Positions 16,297-22,875 of a stretch of DNA of 27,900 nucleotides are shown here, piece by piece. The stretch is from Actinomycetota bacterium (GTDB lineage: Bacteria > Actinomycetota > Actinomycetes > Streptosporangiales > Streptosporangiaceae). The translations under genes and the position numbers were made by a program. The stretch is from contig QGUZ01000035.1 in the NCBI GenBank assembly GCA_003242605.1, positions 1 to 27,900 on the forward strand, written 5' to 3'. The number at the start of each line of letters is the position of its first letter. Position 1 is the first letter of the stretch. The notes below the pieces were generated by a model. It saw nothing but the letters and a program-made list of their open reading frames with translations. It made no database searches and was not told the DNA's origin.

Positions 16297-16317
16297 AGGT
16301 AACAATTGCCGTTACCT
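16297..16317. promoter_or_regulatory. Third palindrome in the divergent region
   Basis: AGGTAAC-N7-GTTACCT, perfect 7-bp arms, lying between the two LacI-type operators and just upstream of the candidate -35 of the sugar operon. Its sequence is unrelated to the LacI sites, so it may bind a different regulator. In the plus direction a TTGACT (16291-16296) runs into it. Confidence 0.45.
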
Positions 16318-16336
16318 CACGGACGCCGAGCGTGTT

Positions 16337-16350
16337 TGAGAGCGCTCTCA
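16337..16350. promoter_or_regulatory. LacI-type operator O2
   Basis: Perfect 14-bp palindrome TGAGAGCGCTCTCA, centred 96 bases from O1 and 88 bases before the start of the divergent dehydrogenase gene. Paired sites suggest DNA looping or control of both genes. Confidence 0.85.
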
Positions 16351-16437
16351 GGTCGATACGGCACAGCCGGTCACTTGGTGGCGCGGCCCGGGCACGGACG
16401 CGCGGGAAGGTGATCGCAGCAGGCCGGGAGGTGGCCG

Positions 16438-17610
16438 GTGACCCGTATCGGATGGATCGGCGTCGGCAGGATGGGGGCCGCCCTGGTGGCGCGGCTGATC
16501 GCGGCCGGGCACGCGGTGACCGTGTACAACCGCACCCGGGCGAAGGCGGAGGCGGTGTCCGGGGCGACGGTCGCCGGCGCGATCGCCGACCTCGCCGGGT
16601 TCGACGTGGTGTTCACCTCGCTGCCGGACTCCCCGCGGTTCGCCGAGGTCGCCGGCGCGTTGCTCGACGCGGGCGGCTGCCGGGTGCTCGTCGACACCTC
16701 GACCGCGGCGCCGGACGCCTCGCAGCGGGTCCGGGAGCGGGCCGCGGCGGCGGGCACCGCGCTGCTCGCCGCCCCGGTGAGCGGCAACCCCGGTGCCGTG
16801 GCCGCGGGCGACGCCACCCTCGTGGTGTCGGGCCCGCGGGAGGCGTTCGACGAGGTCTGTGGCCTGCTCGGCGCGCTCGGCCGGGCGGTGACCTACGTGG
16901 GCGAGGGGGAGAGCGCCCGCGTCGCCAAGCTCTGCCACAACATCGTGCTCGGCGTGCTCACCCAGGCGCTCGCCGAGGTGACGGTGATGGCGGAGAAGGC
17001 CGGCATCCCCCGGTCGGCCTTCCTCGGATTCCGCAACGACTCGGTGCTCGGCTCCACCTTCACCCGGTACAAGACCCCGGCGCTGGTCGGGCTCGGCTTC
17101 ACCCCCTCGTTCACCACCGAGCTGCTGCGCAAGGACTTCGACCTGGGCCTCGCCGCCGCGCGCGCCCTGGCGGCGCCGGTCCCGCTCGCCGCGCTCACCC
17201 ACCGGCTCATCCAGGCCGCCGTGGCGACCGGCCACGGCGAGGAGGACTTCGCCGCCCTGCTCGTCGAGCAGGCCCGCGCGGCCGGGCTCGACCGCAAGCC
17301 GGAGGGCCGAGCCGTACGGCCGGGCCGCGTTCGCGGCCGTGGTGCGCGGGCGGCCGGGTCCGGCGGCGGGCTCGAACGCCGGACCCGGCCTCGCCGTGGT
17401 CGCCGTGTGCCGGGGCGGCCGGGCCGTGCCGGGCGGGCGCCGGGCATATGTCGGCCCCCGGTCCGCGGGATGCGGAGCCGGGGGCCGGTGTCCACCGCAG
17501 GCTGTGACCGTGGACGGGTGACCACGGGCCCGAGAGCTCCCTCGGCGGTGAGCCCTCAGGCCGTGGTCGTCGCCGAGGGCGTGGCCTCCGGCGACGGTGG
17601 TGAGGAGTGA
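16438..17610 (+). CDS. Beta-hydroxyacid dehydrogenase (6PGDH/HIBADH family), stop codon probably lost
   Basis: 390 aa from a GTG at 16438, with GGGAGG six bases upstream. The Rossmann start is IGWIGVGRMGAALVARL; NRTRAK after the second strand suggests NADP preference. The substrate motif is PVSGNPGAVAAGDATLVVSG and the catalytic Lys164 is in ARVAKLCHN. Family members end near residue 290, and this one would end at ...RKPEG. Here the frame continues for 100 residues of Arg/Gly/Pro-rich sequence without family character, through a strong hairpin at 17453-17486 and into the 3' end of the opposite gene. Codon 291 is CGA (17308-17310), one base away from TGA. The natural substrate is unknown. The gene diverges from the sugar operon and may share operator O2. 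Confidence 0.85.
   Translation: MTRIGWIGVGRMGAALVARLIAAGHAVTVYNRTRAKAEAVSGATVAGAIADLAGFDVVFTSLPDSPRFAEVAGALLDAGGCRVLVDTSTAAPDASQRVRERAAAAGTALLAAPVSGNPGAVAAGDATLVVSGPREAFDEVCGLLGALGRAVTYVGEGESARVAKLCHNIVLGVLTQALAEVTVMAEKAGIPRSAFLGFRNDSVLGSTFTRYKTPALVGLGFTPSFTTELLRKDFDLGLAAARALAAPVPLAALTHRLIQAAVATGHGEEDFAALLVEQARAAGLDRKPEGRAVRPGRVRGRGARAAGSGGGLERRTRPRRGRRVPGRPGRAGRAPGICRPPVRGMRSRGPVSTAGCDRGRVTTGPRAPSAVSPQAVVVAEGVASGDGGEE
17453..17486 (+). terminator. Strong hairpin inside the extended dehydrogenase frame
   Basis: GGCCCCCGG (17453-17461) pairs with CCGGGGGCC (17478-17486), continued inward by TCCGC/GCGGA with one bulged G and loop GGGAT: 14 pairs in all. It has the form of an actinobacterial terminator for the dehydrogenase transcript, which supports an original stop before it. 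Confidence 0.6.
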
Positions 17611-18305
17611 GGCCGGTCTTCGTCGCGGCCGAACCAGCGGGGGCCTCCGCCGTGCCGGTGATGCCGGAAGCCCCTGCTCGGCCGCAGGTCCTTGTCGAGG
17701 ATCGCGCGCGCCGTCGCGGTGCCGCCCTGCACCTCGGCCGTCACCGCGACCTGGTGTCCCACCTGGATCGCGCCGATCCCCTGGTCGCTGTTGATCCGGG
17801 TCTCCGATGTGACCGCGTACTCCCGGGTGTAGCCGTCCTCGCTGCGGACCGTCACCGAGTCCTGATCGACCGCGGTCACCTCGCCGACCTGGACGGCGAC
17901 CGTCCGCCACTGGCCCTCCTGGTCACCGGGTACCACGAACTCGCCGTGGAGGGTGCCGCCGAAGGGCCGGAACCACCGCGAGCCCCAGCCGCCGTGCCGG
18001 CGGTACCGCCAGTCCCGGTCCGGTCCGGCCGACCGGCTCTCGCTGGGAGCCGGGGCCGGGCTCTGGCTCGGGGCGGGAGCCTGGGTCTCGCTCGGCGCCG
18101 GGGCGGTCGACGCGGTGGCCGTGGGGGTCGGCGTCTCCGGGCCCGGCGTGTCGATCGTGGTCGCAGCCGCCACGCCCGCCCCCGCGGTGACCGTGAGCGC
18201 GGCGACGGCGGTGAAGAGGACGGGCCTCGGGATGCGGCGCCGCCGCCGGGGAGGTCCGCTCTCGAGGATCTCCGTCGTGCTGAACTCGTCGTGGCCGGGA
18301 CTCAT
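17556..18305 (-). CDS. Membrane-anchored protein with DUF5666-like domain
   Basis: 249 aa from the ATG at 18305, with GGAAG upstream (a GTG directly before it is an alternative). A basic stretch PPRRRRRIPR precedes one membrane helix (about residues 27-47, VLFTAVAALTVTAGAGVAAA). A Pro/Ser/Thr/Ala-rich linker follows (PAPSETQAPAPSQSPAPAPS), probably spanning the cell wall, then a beta-rich domain (VQVGEVTAVDQDSVTVRSED, then YTREYAVTSETRI; IQVGHQVAVTAEVQGG) of the DUF5666/OB-like type. The His/Arg/Gly/Pro C terminus is low-complexity. Function is unknown; an extracellular role is expected. The response regulator gene lies 168 bp upstream on the same strand. Confidence 0.75.
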   Translation of the reverse strand: MSPGHDEFSTTEILESGPPRRRRRIPRPVLFTAVAALTVTAGAGVAAATTIDTPGPETPTPTATASTAPAPSETQAPAPSQSPAPAPSESRSAGPDRDWRYRRHGGWGSRWFRPFGGTLHGEFVVPGDQEGQWRTVAVQVGEVTAVDQDSVTVRSEDGYTREYAVTSETRINSDQGIGAIQVGHQVAVTAEVQGGTATARAILDKDLRPSRGFRHHRHGGGPRWFGRDEDRPHSSPPSPEATPSATTTA

Positions 18306-18472
18306 CACTTCTTCCTTCGCACCAGCAGGATGAGTCCAGGATGCGCCCCGGCACCTAAGAGCGCCGTAAGGTCATTTGTCCCGTTTGCCCAGATAGGCGG
18401 CTATTGTCCCTGCGGGGCCGTGGCCCGCGCCGCTCGCCCGCCCCGGCCCGGCCGTACCCGGCGCCGCGGCGC

Positions 18473-18871
18473 TCAGCCGTGCTGCGGCGTCCGCGCCTGC
18501 TGCGCGAGCTCCCGCACGAGCTTGATGAGATCCTCCGGATCGAACGGCTTGGTCATGTACGCGTCGACCCCGAGGGAGAGCCCGCGCTGTTTGTCGGCCT
18601 CCTGCGCCCGCGCGGTGAGCAGGATCACCTTGATGTGCCGCGTCCGCTCGTCGTCCCGCAGCCGGGTGGCCGTGACCCACCCGTCGAGCCGCGGCATCAT
18701 CACATCGAGGGTGATCACATCCGGCCGGACCTCCAGCACCCGGTCCAGACAGTCCTGTCCGTCACAGGCGGTCTCCACCTCGAACCCCTCCAGGGTGAGG
18801 TTGACCGCGATCAGCTGCCGGATGACCTCGTCGTCATCCACCACCAGCACACGCCCAGGAGAATCACTCAC
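18473..18871 (-). CDS. Single-domain response regulator (receiver only)
   Basis: 132 aa. This is a complete CheY-like receiver with no output domain: acidic pocket VVDDDE (Asp12, Asp13), phospho-acceptor Asp56 in DVITLDVMMPRLDG, Thr86 in ILLTARAQ, and Lys108 in YMTKPF. It probably acts by protein-protein contact; no kinase is encoded nearby. The start chosen is the GTG at 18871, which begins VSDSPGRVLVVDD; TAGCCT lies seven bases before it, with no ribosome-binding site, indicating a leaderless mRNA. The frame is open upstream to a GTG at 18946, but those residues lack family character. A similar receiver gene beside tRNA-Arg is seen in Streptomyces (from memory). Confidence 0.88.
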   Translation of the reverse strand: MSDSPGRVLVVDDDEVIRQLIAVNLTLEGFEVETACDGQDCLDRVLEVRPDVITLDVMMPRLDGWVTATRLRDDERTRHIKVILLTARAQEADKQRGLSLGVDAYMTKPFDPEDLIKLVRELAQQARTPQHG

Positions 18872-18878
18872 GGCCGCG

Positions 18879-18884
18879 AGGCTA
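18879..18884 (-). promoter_or_regulatory. Likely -10 box of leaderless receiver gene
   Basis: TAGCCT on the minus strand, seven bases before the GTG at 18871. It decides the start choice for that gene. Confidence 0.45.
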
Positions 18885-18999
18885 GACCAAACCCCCTCCC
18901 GTCGCCCACTCTCCGCCCGAACCGTGTCCGGTCGTTGATCTGTCACCCGGCCGATGTCCCAACCACCCCTCGTCTACTGATACTCTTGAACCCGCACGC

Positions 19000-19074
19000 G
19001 CCCCCTTAGCTCAGGGGATAGAGCACCGGCCTCCGGAGCCGGGTGCGCAGGTTCGAATCCTGCAGGGGGCACCA
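19000..19074 (+). tRNA. tRNA-Arg (anticodon CCG)
   Basis: A full cloverleaf can be drawn: acceptor GCCCCCT pairs with AGGGGGC, D-arm GCTC/GAGC, anticodon stem CCGGC/GCCGG with loop CTCCGGA giving anticodon CCG, and T-arm GCAGG-TTCGAAT-CCTGC. The 3' CCA is encoded (19072-19074). It reads CGG codons. A GATACT element at 18979-18984 is a plausible -10. Confidence 0.97.
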
Positions 19075-19122
19075 GACCATGACCAGTGCGATCTACGCGC
19101 TGACCAGGTCAGACGACGTCTG

Positions 19123-19162
19123 AACGGGCGGGTCTCCAGTCTCATGGAGTCCCGCCCGTTTT
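19123..19162 (+). terminator. Intrinsic terminator of tRNA-Arg
   Basis: AACGGGCGGG (19123-19132) pairs with CCCGCCCGTT (19151-19160), with an inner CTCCA/TGGAG stem and a short T-run. It is the best T-tailed terminator in the window. Two small palindromes (CTGACC-A-GGTCAG at 19100-19112 and AGACG-A-CGTCT at 19111-19121) lie between it and the tRNA. Confidence 0.85.
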
Positions 19163-19447
19163 CGTCGGTGCTCGCCGGTTGTGGGCCGGTCCGGGCCGAC
19201 CGCGGGCCACGATCAGGCCGGCCTGCAGCCTCTCCTTGGGCGGTCGTTCCGCTCCCGATGGTCGTCCGGTCACGTGGCGTGGCGCTTCAGCGGACCTCGA
19301 CGCCGTTGCCCGCACGAGCCGCCGGGCACCCCGAGCCGCGTCCGCGGAAGTGGTACGCGTCCGACCGGGTGACAGGCGCGCCGCCGGATATGGGGACGGC
19401 CACCGGCCGCTTGCCACCGAGGCCGGGCGCGGATGGGGGCTGGGCCA
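19163..19447. other. Intergenic region without a recognisable gene
   Basis: About 285 bp between the tRNA terminator and the DUF4097 stop. Open frames exist on both strands, but none shows coding-like composition or family character. No copy of the tRNA 3' end was seen here, so there is no sign of an attachment site. Confidence 0.4.
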
Positions 19448-20320
19448 TCACGGTCGGAAGACGCGACGGCGCCGCCGGTGCCGGGCCGTACGCGGGCGTG
19501 GGGTGCGGACATCACCGGAGACGGAGTGCGCCTGGACCGTCAGCGCGCGAGACGCGACCAGATCTTCCGGGGCGGTGACGGTGATGTCGCCCGAGACGGA
19601 CGACGCGATCAGATGTCCGCTCTCCGTCGCGGCGACCGTGATGTCACCGGACACGGTGGTCAGTTGAGCCGATCCACCGAAGTCGTCGATGTCGAGGTCG
19701 CCGGAGGTGGACGACACCACCGCGGCCTCGGTACGGCCCAGCCAGACGTCACCGGATACCGTCCGCACCATGACGCGATCGGCGACCTCGGCGCTGACGT
19801 CGCCCGATGTGGTCGAGGCGGTGAGCTTTCCGCACGCCTCCGCTTCCAGGTCACCGGAGTCGGAGGCGAAGTCGATCCATTCCAGCTCGCCCGCCGTGAC
19901 GACCTCGCCGGACTCGGTGTCCACCCGCAGGGCCGAACCGGGCGGGAGCCGTACCTCGGCGTACACCCCGGACCCGATCGCCCCGGTGACGGCGTCGTCG
20001 GCGGCCGCACCGGAGATGCGGACGGTGCCGCCGGAGATGACGATGACGGAGGTCACGGTGCACGTGCCGGCCTCGTCGTCGTCCGGGGTGGGGACGTGAA
20101 CCGTCATGACCCGCGTGTTGATGCTCATCGCGGCGGCGTCGACGGCCTGGGCCGCGGGGCTGCCGGCGGGGGCGCCGGTGGCCAGGGTGATCTCGGCGCG
20201 GTCGATGCCGGTGACGGTGACGTTGATCAGTCCGGACGGCATGGTCAGGTCCAGGACGACCGGGCCGGTGATCGGGGCGGTCAGCGTCCGCGTGGTAGGG
20301 GGTCTGGCGGCGTAGGTCAT
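19448..20320 (-). CDS. DUF4097 beta-strand repeat protein
   Basis: 290 aa from the ATG at 20320. The C-terminal half is a run of about seven repeats built on (T/S)xSGD(V/I/L), for example TTSGDVSAEVADRVMVRTVS, STSGDLDIDDF, TTVSGDITVAA and SSVSGDITVTA, the right-handed beta-repeat of the DUF4097 'putative adhesin' family. No signal peptide or membrane helix is seen, so it is probably cytoplasmic despite the family nickname. The tail TPRPRTARHRRRRRVFRP is strongly basic. The start overlaps the TGA of the preceding small gene (TGATGA) and lacks its own ribosome-binding site, so translation should be coupled. Function is unknown. Confidence 0.85.
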   Translation of the reverse strand: MTYAARPPTTRTLTAPITGPVVLDLTMPSGLINVTVTGIDRAEITLATGAPAGSPAAQAVDAAAMSINTRVMTVHVPTPDDDEAGTCTVTSVIVISGGTVRISGAAADDAVTGAIGSGVYAEVRLPPGSALRVDTESGEVVTAGELEWIDFASDSGDLEAEACGKLTASTTSGDVSAEVADRVMVRTVSGDVWLGRTEAAVVSSTSGDLDIDDFGGSAQLTTVSGDITVAATESGHLIASSVSGDITVTAPEDLVASRALTVQAHSVSGDVRTPRPRTARHRRRRRVFRP

Positions 20321-20676
20321 CAGGAGGCCACCCCCGCCCGGATGGCGGCCGCGGCCCCAGCGGCGACCGCGGCGATCTCGTCGCGGGTACGGCATGCCCA
20401 CGTCTCGGCCGGCGGGCGCACGCGCGGGGCGCAGGCGCCGCAGCACGCACGGGCCGGGAACCCCGTGCGGATCTCGCGGGCGACGGCCTGGCGGGCGGTG
20501 CCTTGCTCGGGGCTGGGGACACGACGACGGCGGCCGATGCGCGGCTCAGGGTCATGGGTGCGCCCGACGGCCGGCATCGTCGCGGTGTGGCAGGCCGCGC
20601 GCCGCTGCCCGGGGGACGGCACCGCCGGATGCGGCCGCAGGCTCGTGGCGGAGACGGGCAAGAAGGTGTTCGCCAT
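20320..20676 (-). CDS. Small Cys-containing protein, partner of DUF4097 gene
   Basis: About 118 aa from the ATG at 20676; an in-frame ATG at 20688 and a more distant one at 20757 are alternatives. AAGGA lies 12 bases before the chosen ATG. Third positions are almost all G/C, supporting coding. It contains Cys residues at RAACHTA, ACCGAC and WACRTRDE, a basic patch GRRRRVPSPEQ and an Ala-rich C-terminal helix. The Cys spacing could bind a metal, but it does not fit the WhiB pattern. No family is recognised. It overlaps the DUF4097 gene by TGATGA, so the pair is one unit. The 240 bp upstream (20689-20926) hold no other gene and must carry the promoter. Confidence 0.5.
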   Translation of the reverse strand: MANTFLPVSATSLRPHPAVPSPGQRRAACHTATMPAVGRTHDPEPRIGRRRRVPSPEQGTARQAVAREIRTGFPARACCGACAPRVRPPAETWACRTRDEIAAVAAGAAAAIRAGVAS

Positions 20677-20926
20677 GATGAGAGTCATTCCTTGCCTGTT
20701 TCCGGGCGAATCCTTGACCGGCCGGAACGGCGCGAGGAGCGCCGGTGCGGTGCTCATGGCGGACGCACCGCCCGGGCACGAGTCCCGTCCGGGTGCGGAA
20801 CCCCGTCGCCGCAGCCCTTCGCGTCAGCCGAGCGAGACCGTTGAGCGGGTCGGCGATACGCGTGTCGGTTCGCTCGACATGTGCTGACTTCGTTCTGCGC
20901 TGGTTTAGTGCCGTTGGAAAGCAGAT

Positions 20927-20957
20927 AAGCCGGCCCAGGATCGGCTGGGCCGGCTTT
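20927..20957 (-). terminator. Intrinsic terminator after the flavin monooxygenase
   Basis: AAGCCGGCCCA (20927-20937) pairs perfectly with TGGGCCGGCTT (20946-20956), an 11-bp stem with an 8-base loop, 31 bases past the monooxygenase stop. Confidence 0.8.
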
Positions 20958-20987
20958 CGCGTGGCTCCGCGGGTACGCCGGACGGTG

Positions 20988-22229
20988 TCACGCGGCGTGG
21001 TTCAGATGCCCGGCGAGGTGGTCGATGACCTCGCGGGCGTCGGGCTCGATGCCGTTGATGAAGGTGGACCGGCGGCGGCGCAGGACGGGCAGGCCCAGGG
21101 CGTACAGGCCGGGGCTGTCGACGACCACGCCGCCGTCGTGGCGGAGGTGGCCCTTGTCGTCGACGACCGGCACGTGGAGCCAGGAGTAGTCGGGGCGGAA
21201 GCCCGTGGCCCACAGCACGGTGCGGATCTCGCCGCTGCGCAGGTCGATGCGCAGCCGGGCGGACGACGGCACCCGGGTGGGCTCGAAGCGCTCCGGCGGG
21301 CCGACCTCGTCGTCGCGGCCGTTCTCGCGCGCCCACTCGTCGAAGGTGGAGAGCAGGCGGTTCATCTTGAGGTCGGCGAGCGTGAACATGTTGCGCAGCC
21401 CGCCGGAGAACAGCGCGACGCCGTCGCGCACCGCGGCCCAGCGCCCCACCAGCTCGACCCCCATGGCGGTGAGCGCGTTGAGGTCGAGCGTCATCCGCTC
21501 GGGGGTGCCGACGAGCTGCGGGGAGGGCAGCCGCCGGGCGCGGGTGAGGTCCTCGATCTCGTCGTACCGCTGGTCCCATACGCCCGAGTGGTCCATCCAC
21601 CACAGCACGTCGCGGCCGCGGTAGACGCGGGGCATGCGCACGTGCTCGCCGACCGAGAGGATCACCTGGCGGCCGGACCGCTGCAGCTCGGCGGCGAGCT
21701 GCACCCCGGTGGCCGACGCGCCGACCACGAGCACGCCGCCCTCGGGGAGCGCGTCGGGCCCGCGGTAGTCGAACGGCGTGATCTGGACGATCTCCGGCGG
21801 CACGCCCTCGCTCAGCCCGGGCACGTTCGGGCGGTTGCAGGCGCCGCTCGCCAGCACCACCGTGCGGGCGCGGAACTCGCCGTCGCTCGTGGCCAGGTGG
21901 TAGCCGTCGTCGGCGCGCCGTACCGAGGTGACGTTCACGCCGGTGCGGACCGGGGCGCGGGTGAACGCGGCGTAGCCCTCGATGAACTTGATCACCTCGG
22001 GCATGGACATGTAGCCGTCCGGGTCCGGGCCGTCGTAGTGGTAGCCCGGCAGGCGGCTCTGCCAGTTCGGGGTGAGGAGACGGAGGGAGTCCCAGCGCTC
22101 CCTCCGCCAGGAGTTCGCCACCTCACCGCGCTCGAGCACGACGTGGTCGATCGACCGTTCGCTGAGGAAGTGGCTCGCCGCGAGGCCGGCGTGGCCGGCC
22201 CCGATGACGACCGTGGTGACTCGCTCGAT
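20988..22229 (-). CDS. Flavin-containing monooxygenase-like protein, apparently with ATC start
   Basis: 413 aa from the ATC at 22229. The FAD Rossmann motif is VVIGAGHAGLAASHFL (residues 7-22), followed by the family block DHVVLERGEVANSW and RERWDSLRLLTPNW. The NADPH Rossmann motif is GVLVVGASATGVQLAAEL, and VLWATGFRPDYSWL is near the C terminus. It belongs to the class B flavoprotein monooxygenase/FAD-NAD(P) oxidoreductase family; the substrate is unknown. The only usual in-frame start is GTG 22139, which would delete the FAD-binding motif. Upstream, GAGAGG (formed across the OsmC stop) is followed seven bases later by ATC-ATC-GAG, exactly where the protein should begin. The gene follows OsmC by 14-17 bases and is surely co-transcribed. 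Confidence 0.9.
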   Translation of the reverse strand: MERVTTVVIGAGHAGLAASHFLSERSIDHVVLERGEVANSWRRERWDSLRLLTPNWQSRLPGYHYDGPDPDGYMSMPEVIKFIEGYAAFTRAPVRTGVNVTSVRRADDGYHLATSDGEFRARTVVLASGACNRPNVPGLSEGVPPEIVQITPFDYRGPDALPEGGVLVVGASATGVQLAAELQRSGRQVILSVGEHVRMPRVYRGRDVLWWMDHSGVWDQRYDEIEDLTRARRLPSPQLVGTPERMTLDLNALTAMGVELVGRWAAVRDGVALFSGGLRNMFTLADLKMNRLLSTFDEWARENGRDDEVGPPERFEPTRVPSSARLRIDLRSGEIRTVLWATGFRPDYSWLHVPVVDDKGHLRHDGGVVVDSPGLYALGLPVLRRRRSTFINGIEPDAREVIDHLAGHLNHAA

Positions 22230-22243
22230 GATGGCTCGACCTC

Positions 22244-22795
22244 TCAGGCGACTTCGACGGTGACGTCCGTCGGGTTGGTGAGGGCGTCGAACACGGCCGA
22301 ACGCTTCTGCGACTGGGCCACCAGGGCCTCGATCTCCTCGCGGGAGGCGTCGGCGTCGATGTGGAAGGTGACCTTGATGTCGTTGTAGCCGTTCCGGACG
22401 TCGGGGTCGGCACCGAGGATACCCCGGATGTCGTGGCGGCCCTCGACGGTGGCCTCCACCGAGCGGAGCTGGATGCCGCGGTTCTGCGCGACGGAGGCGA
22501 TGCCGGCGGTCAGGCAGCTCGCCAGGCCGACGAGCAGGTACTCGATCGGGGTGATGCCGTTGTCCTCGGCCCCGAAGACGTCGGGGTGGTCGGCCTTGAA
22601 CACCGACTCGTCCTTGTGCTCCCGGTCCTCACCGAGGCCGTAGAACTCCTTCACGGTGATCGTGGTGTTGACGCCGCGCTCCCACTTGGACTTCGCCTTC
22701 CAGACGAACTGGGCGGCCTCCGGCTGCTTCTTCAGGGCCTCGCGGGCGTCGAGCAGGTGCTTGACGTTCACGCCGTTGTCGACCGTGGTCGTCAT
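22244..22795 (-). CDS. OsmC family protein
   Basis: 183 aa from the ATG at 22795, with AAGGACGG upstream. OsmC/Ohr proteins are dimeric thiol peroxidases for organic hydroperoxides. The helix carrying the catalytic Cys is present (GITPIEYLLVGLASCLTAGI, Cys near 101). At the second usual Cys position the sequence is SQKRSAVFDALTNP, with no Cys anywhere else in the protein, so the normal two-Cys chemistry is not possible. A role as a carrier or a one-Cys variant is possible. A long N-terminal extension precedes the OsmC core. It is the first gene of a pair with the flavin monooxygenase. Confidence 0.92.
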   Translation of the reverse strand: MTTTVDNGVNVKHLLDAREALKKQPEAAQFVWKAKSKWERGVNTTITVKEFYGLGEDREHKDESVFKADHPDVFGAEDNGITPIEYLLVGLASCLTAGIASVAQNRGIQLRSVEATVEGRHDIRGILGADPDVRNGYNDIKVTFHIDADASREEIEALVAQSQKRSAVFDALTNPTDVTVEVA

Positions 22796-22838
22796 GAGAT
22801 CCGTCCTTTGCCTAAATCCCAGGTTTGCCGCTAGGTAT

Positions 22839-22869
22839 TTGACCATATACGGAAGGCGGCGGCTAGCAT
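22839..22869 (+). promoter_or_regulatory. Promoter of leaderless metX
   Basis: TTGACC (22839-22844) and TAGCAT (22864-22869) are 19 bp apart. The -10 ends six bases before the metX ATG (22876), with no ribosome-binding site, so the mRNA should start at or beside the ATG. This leaves no room for a SAM riboswitch. Confidence 0.6.
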
Positions 22870-22875
22870 GGCCCC

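Noticed and set aside
17556..18305. Low-complexity Pro/Ser/Ala repeat as a tandem-repeat locus
   Set aside because: The stretch is a normal wall-spanning linker of an anchored protein; the DNA copies are irregular and few.
19142..19578. Small frames on both strands after the tRNA terminator
   Set aside because: Composition is that of random high-GC DNA, and the plus-strand frame overlaps the DUF4097 gene.
19000..22800. Genomic island integrated at tRNA-Arg
   Set aside because: Genes of lower familiarity follow a tRNA, but there is no integrase or other mobility gene, no second copy of the tRNA 3' end, and no change in GC or codon use.
22796..22875. SAM riboswitch before metX
   Set aside because: The -10 box lies six bases before the ATG, so there is no leader RNA, and no riboswitch fold is visible in the 80-bp gap.
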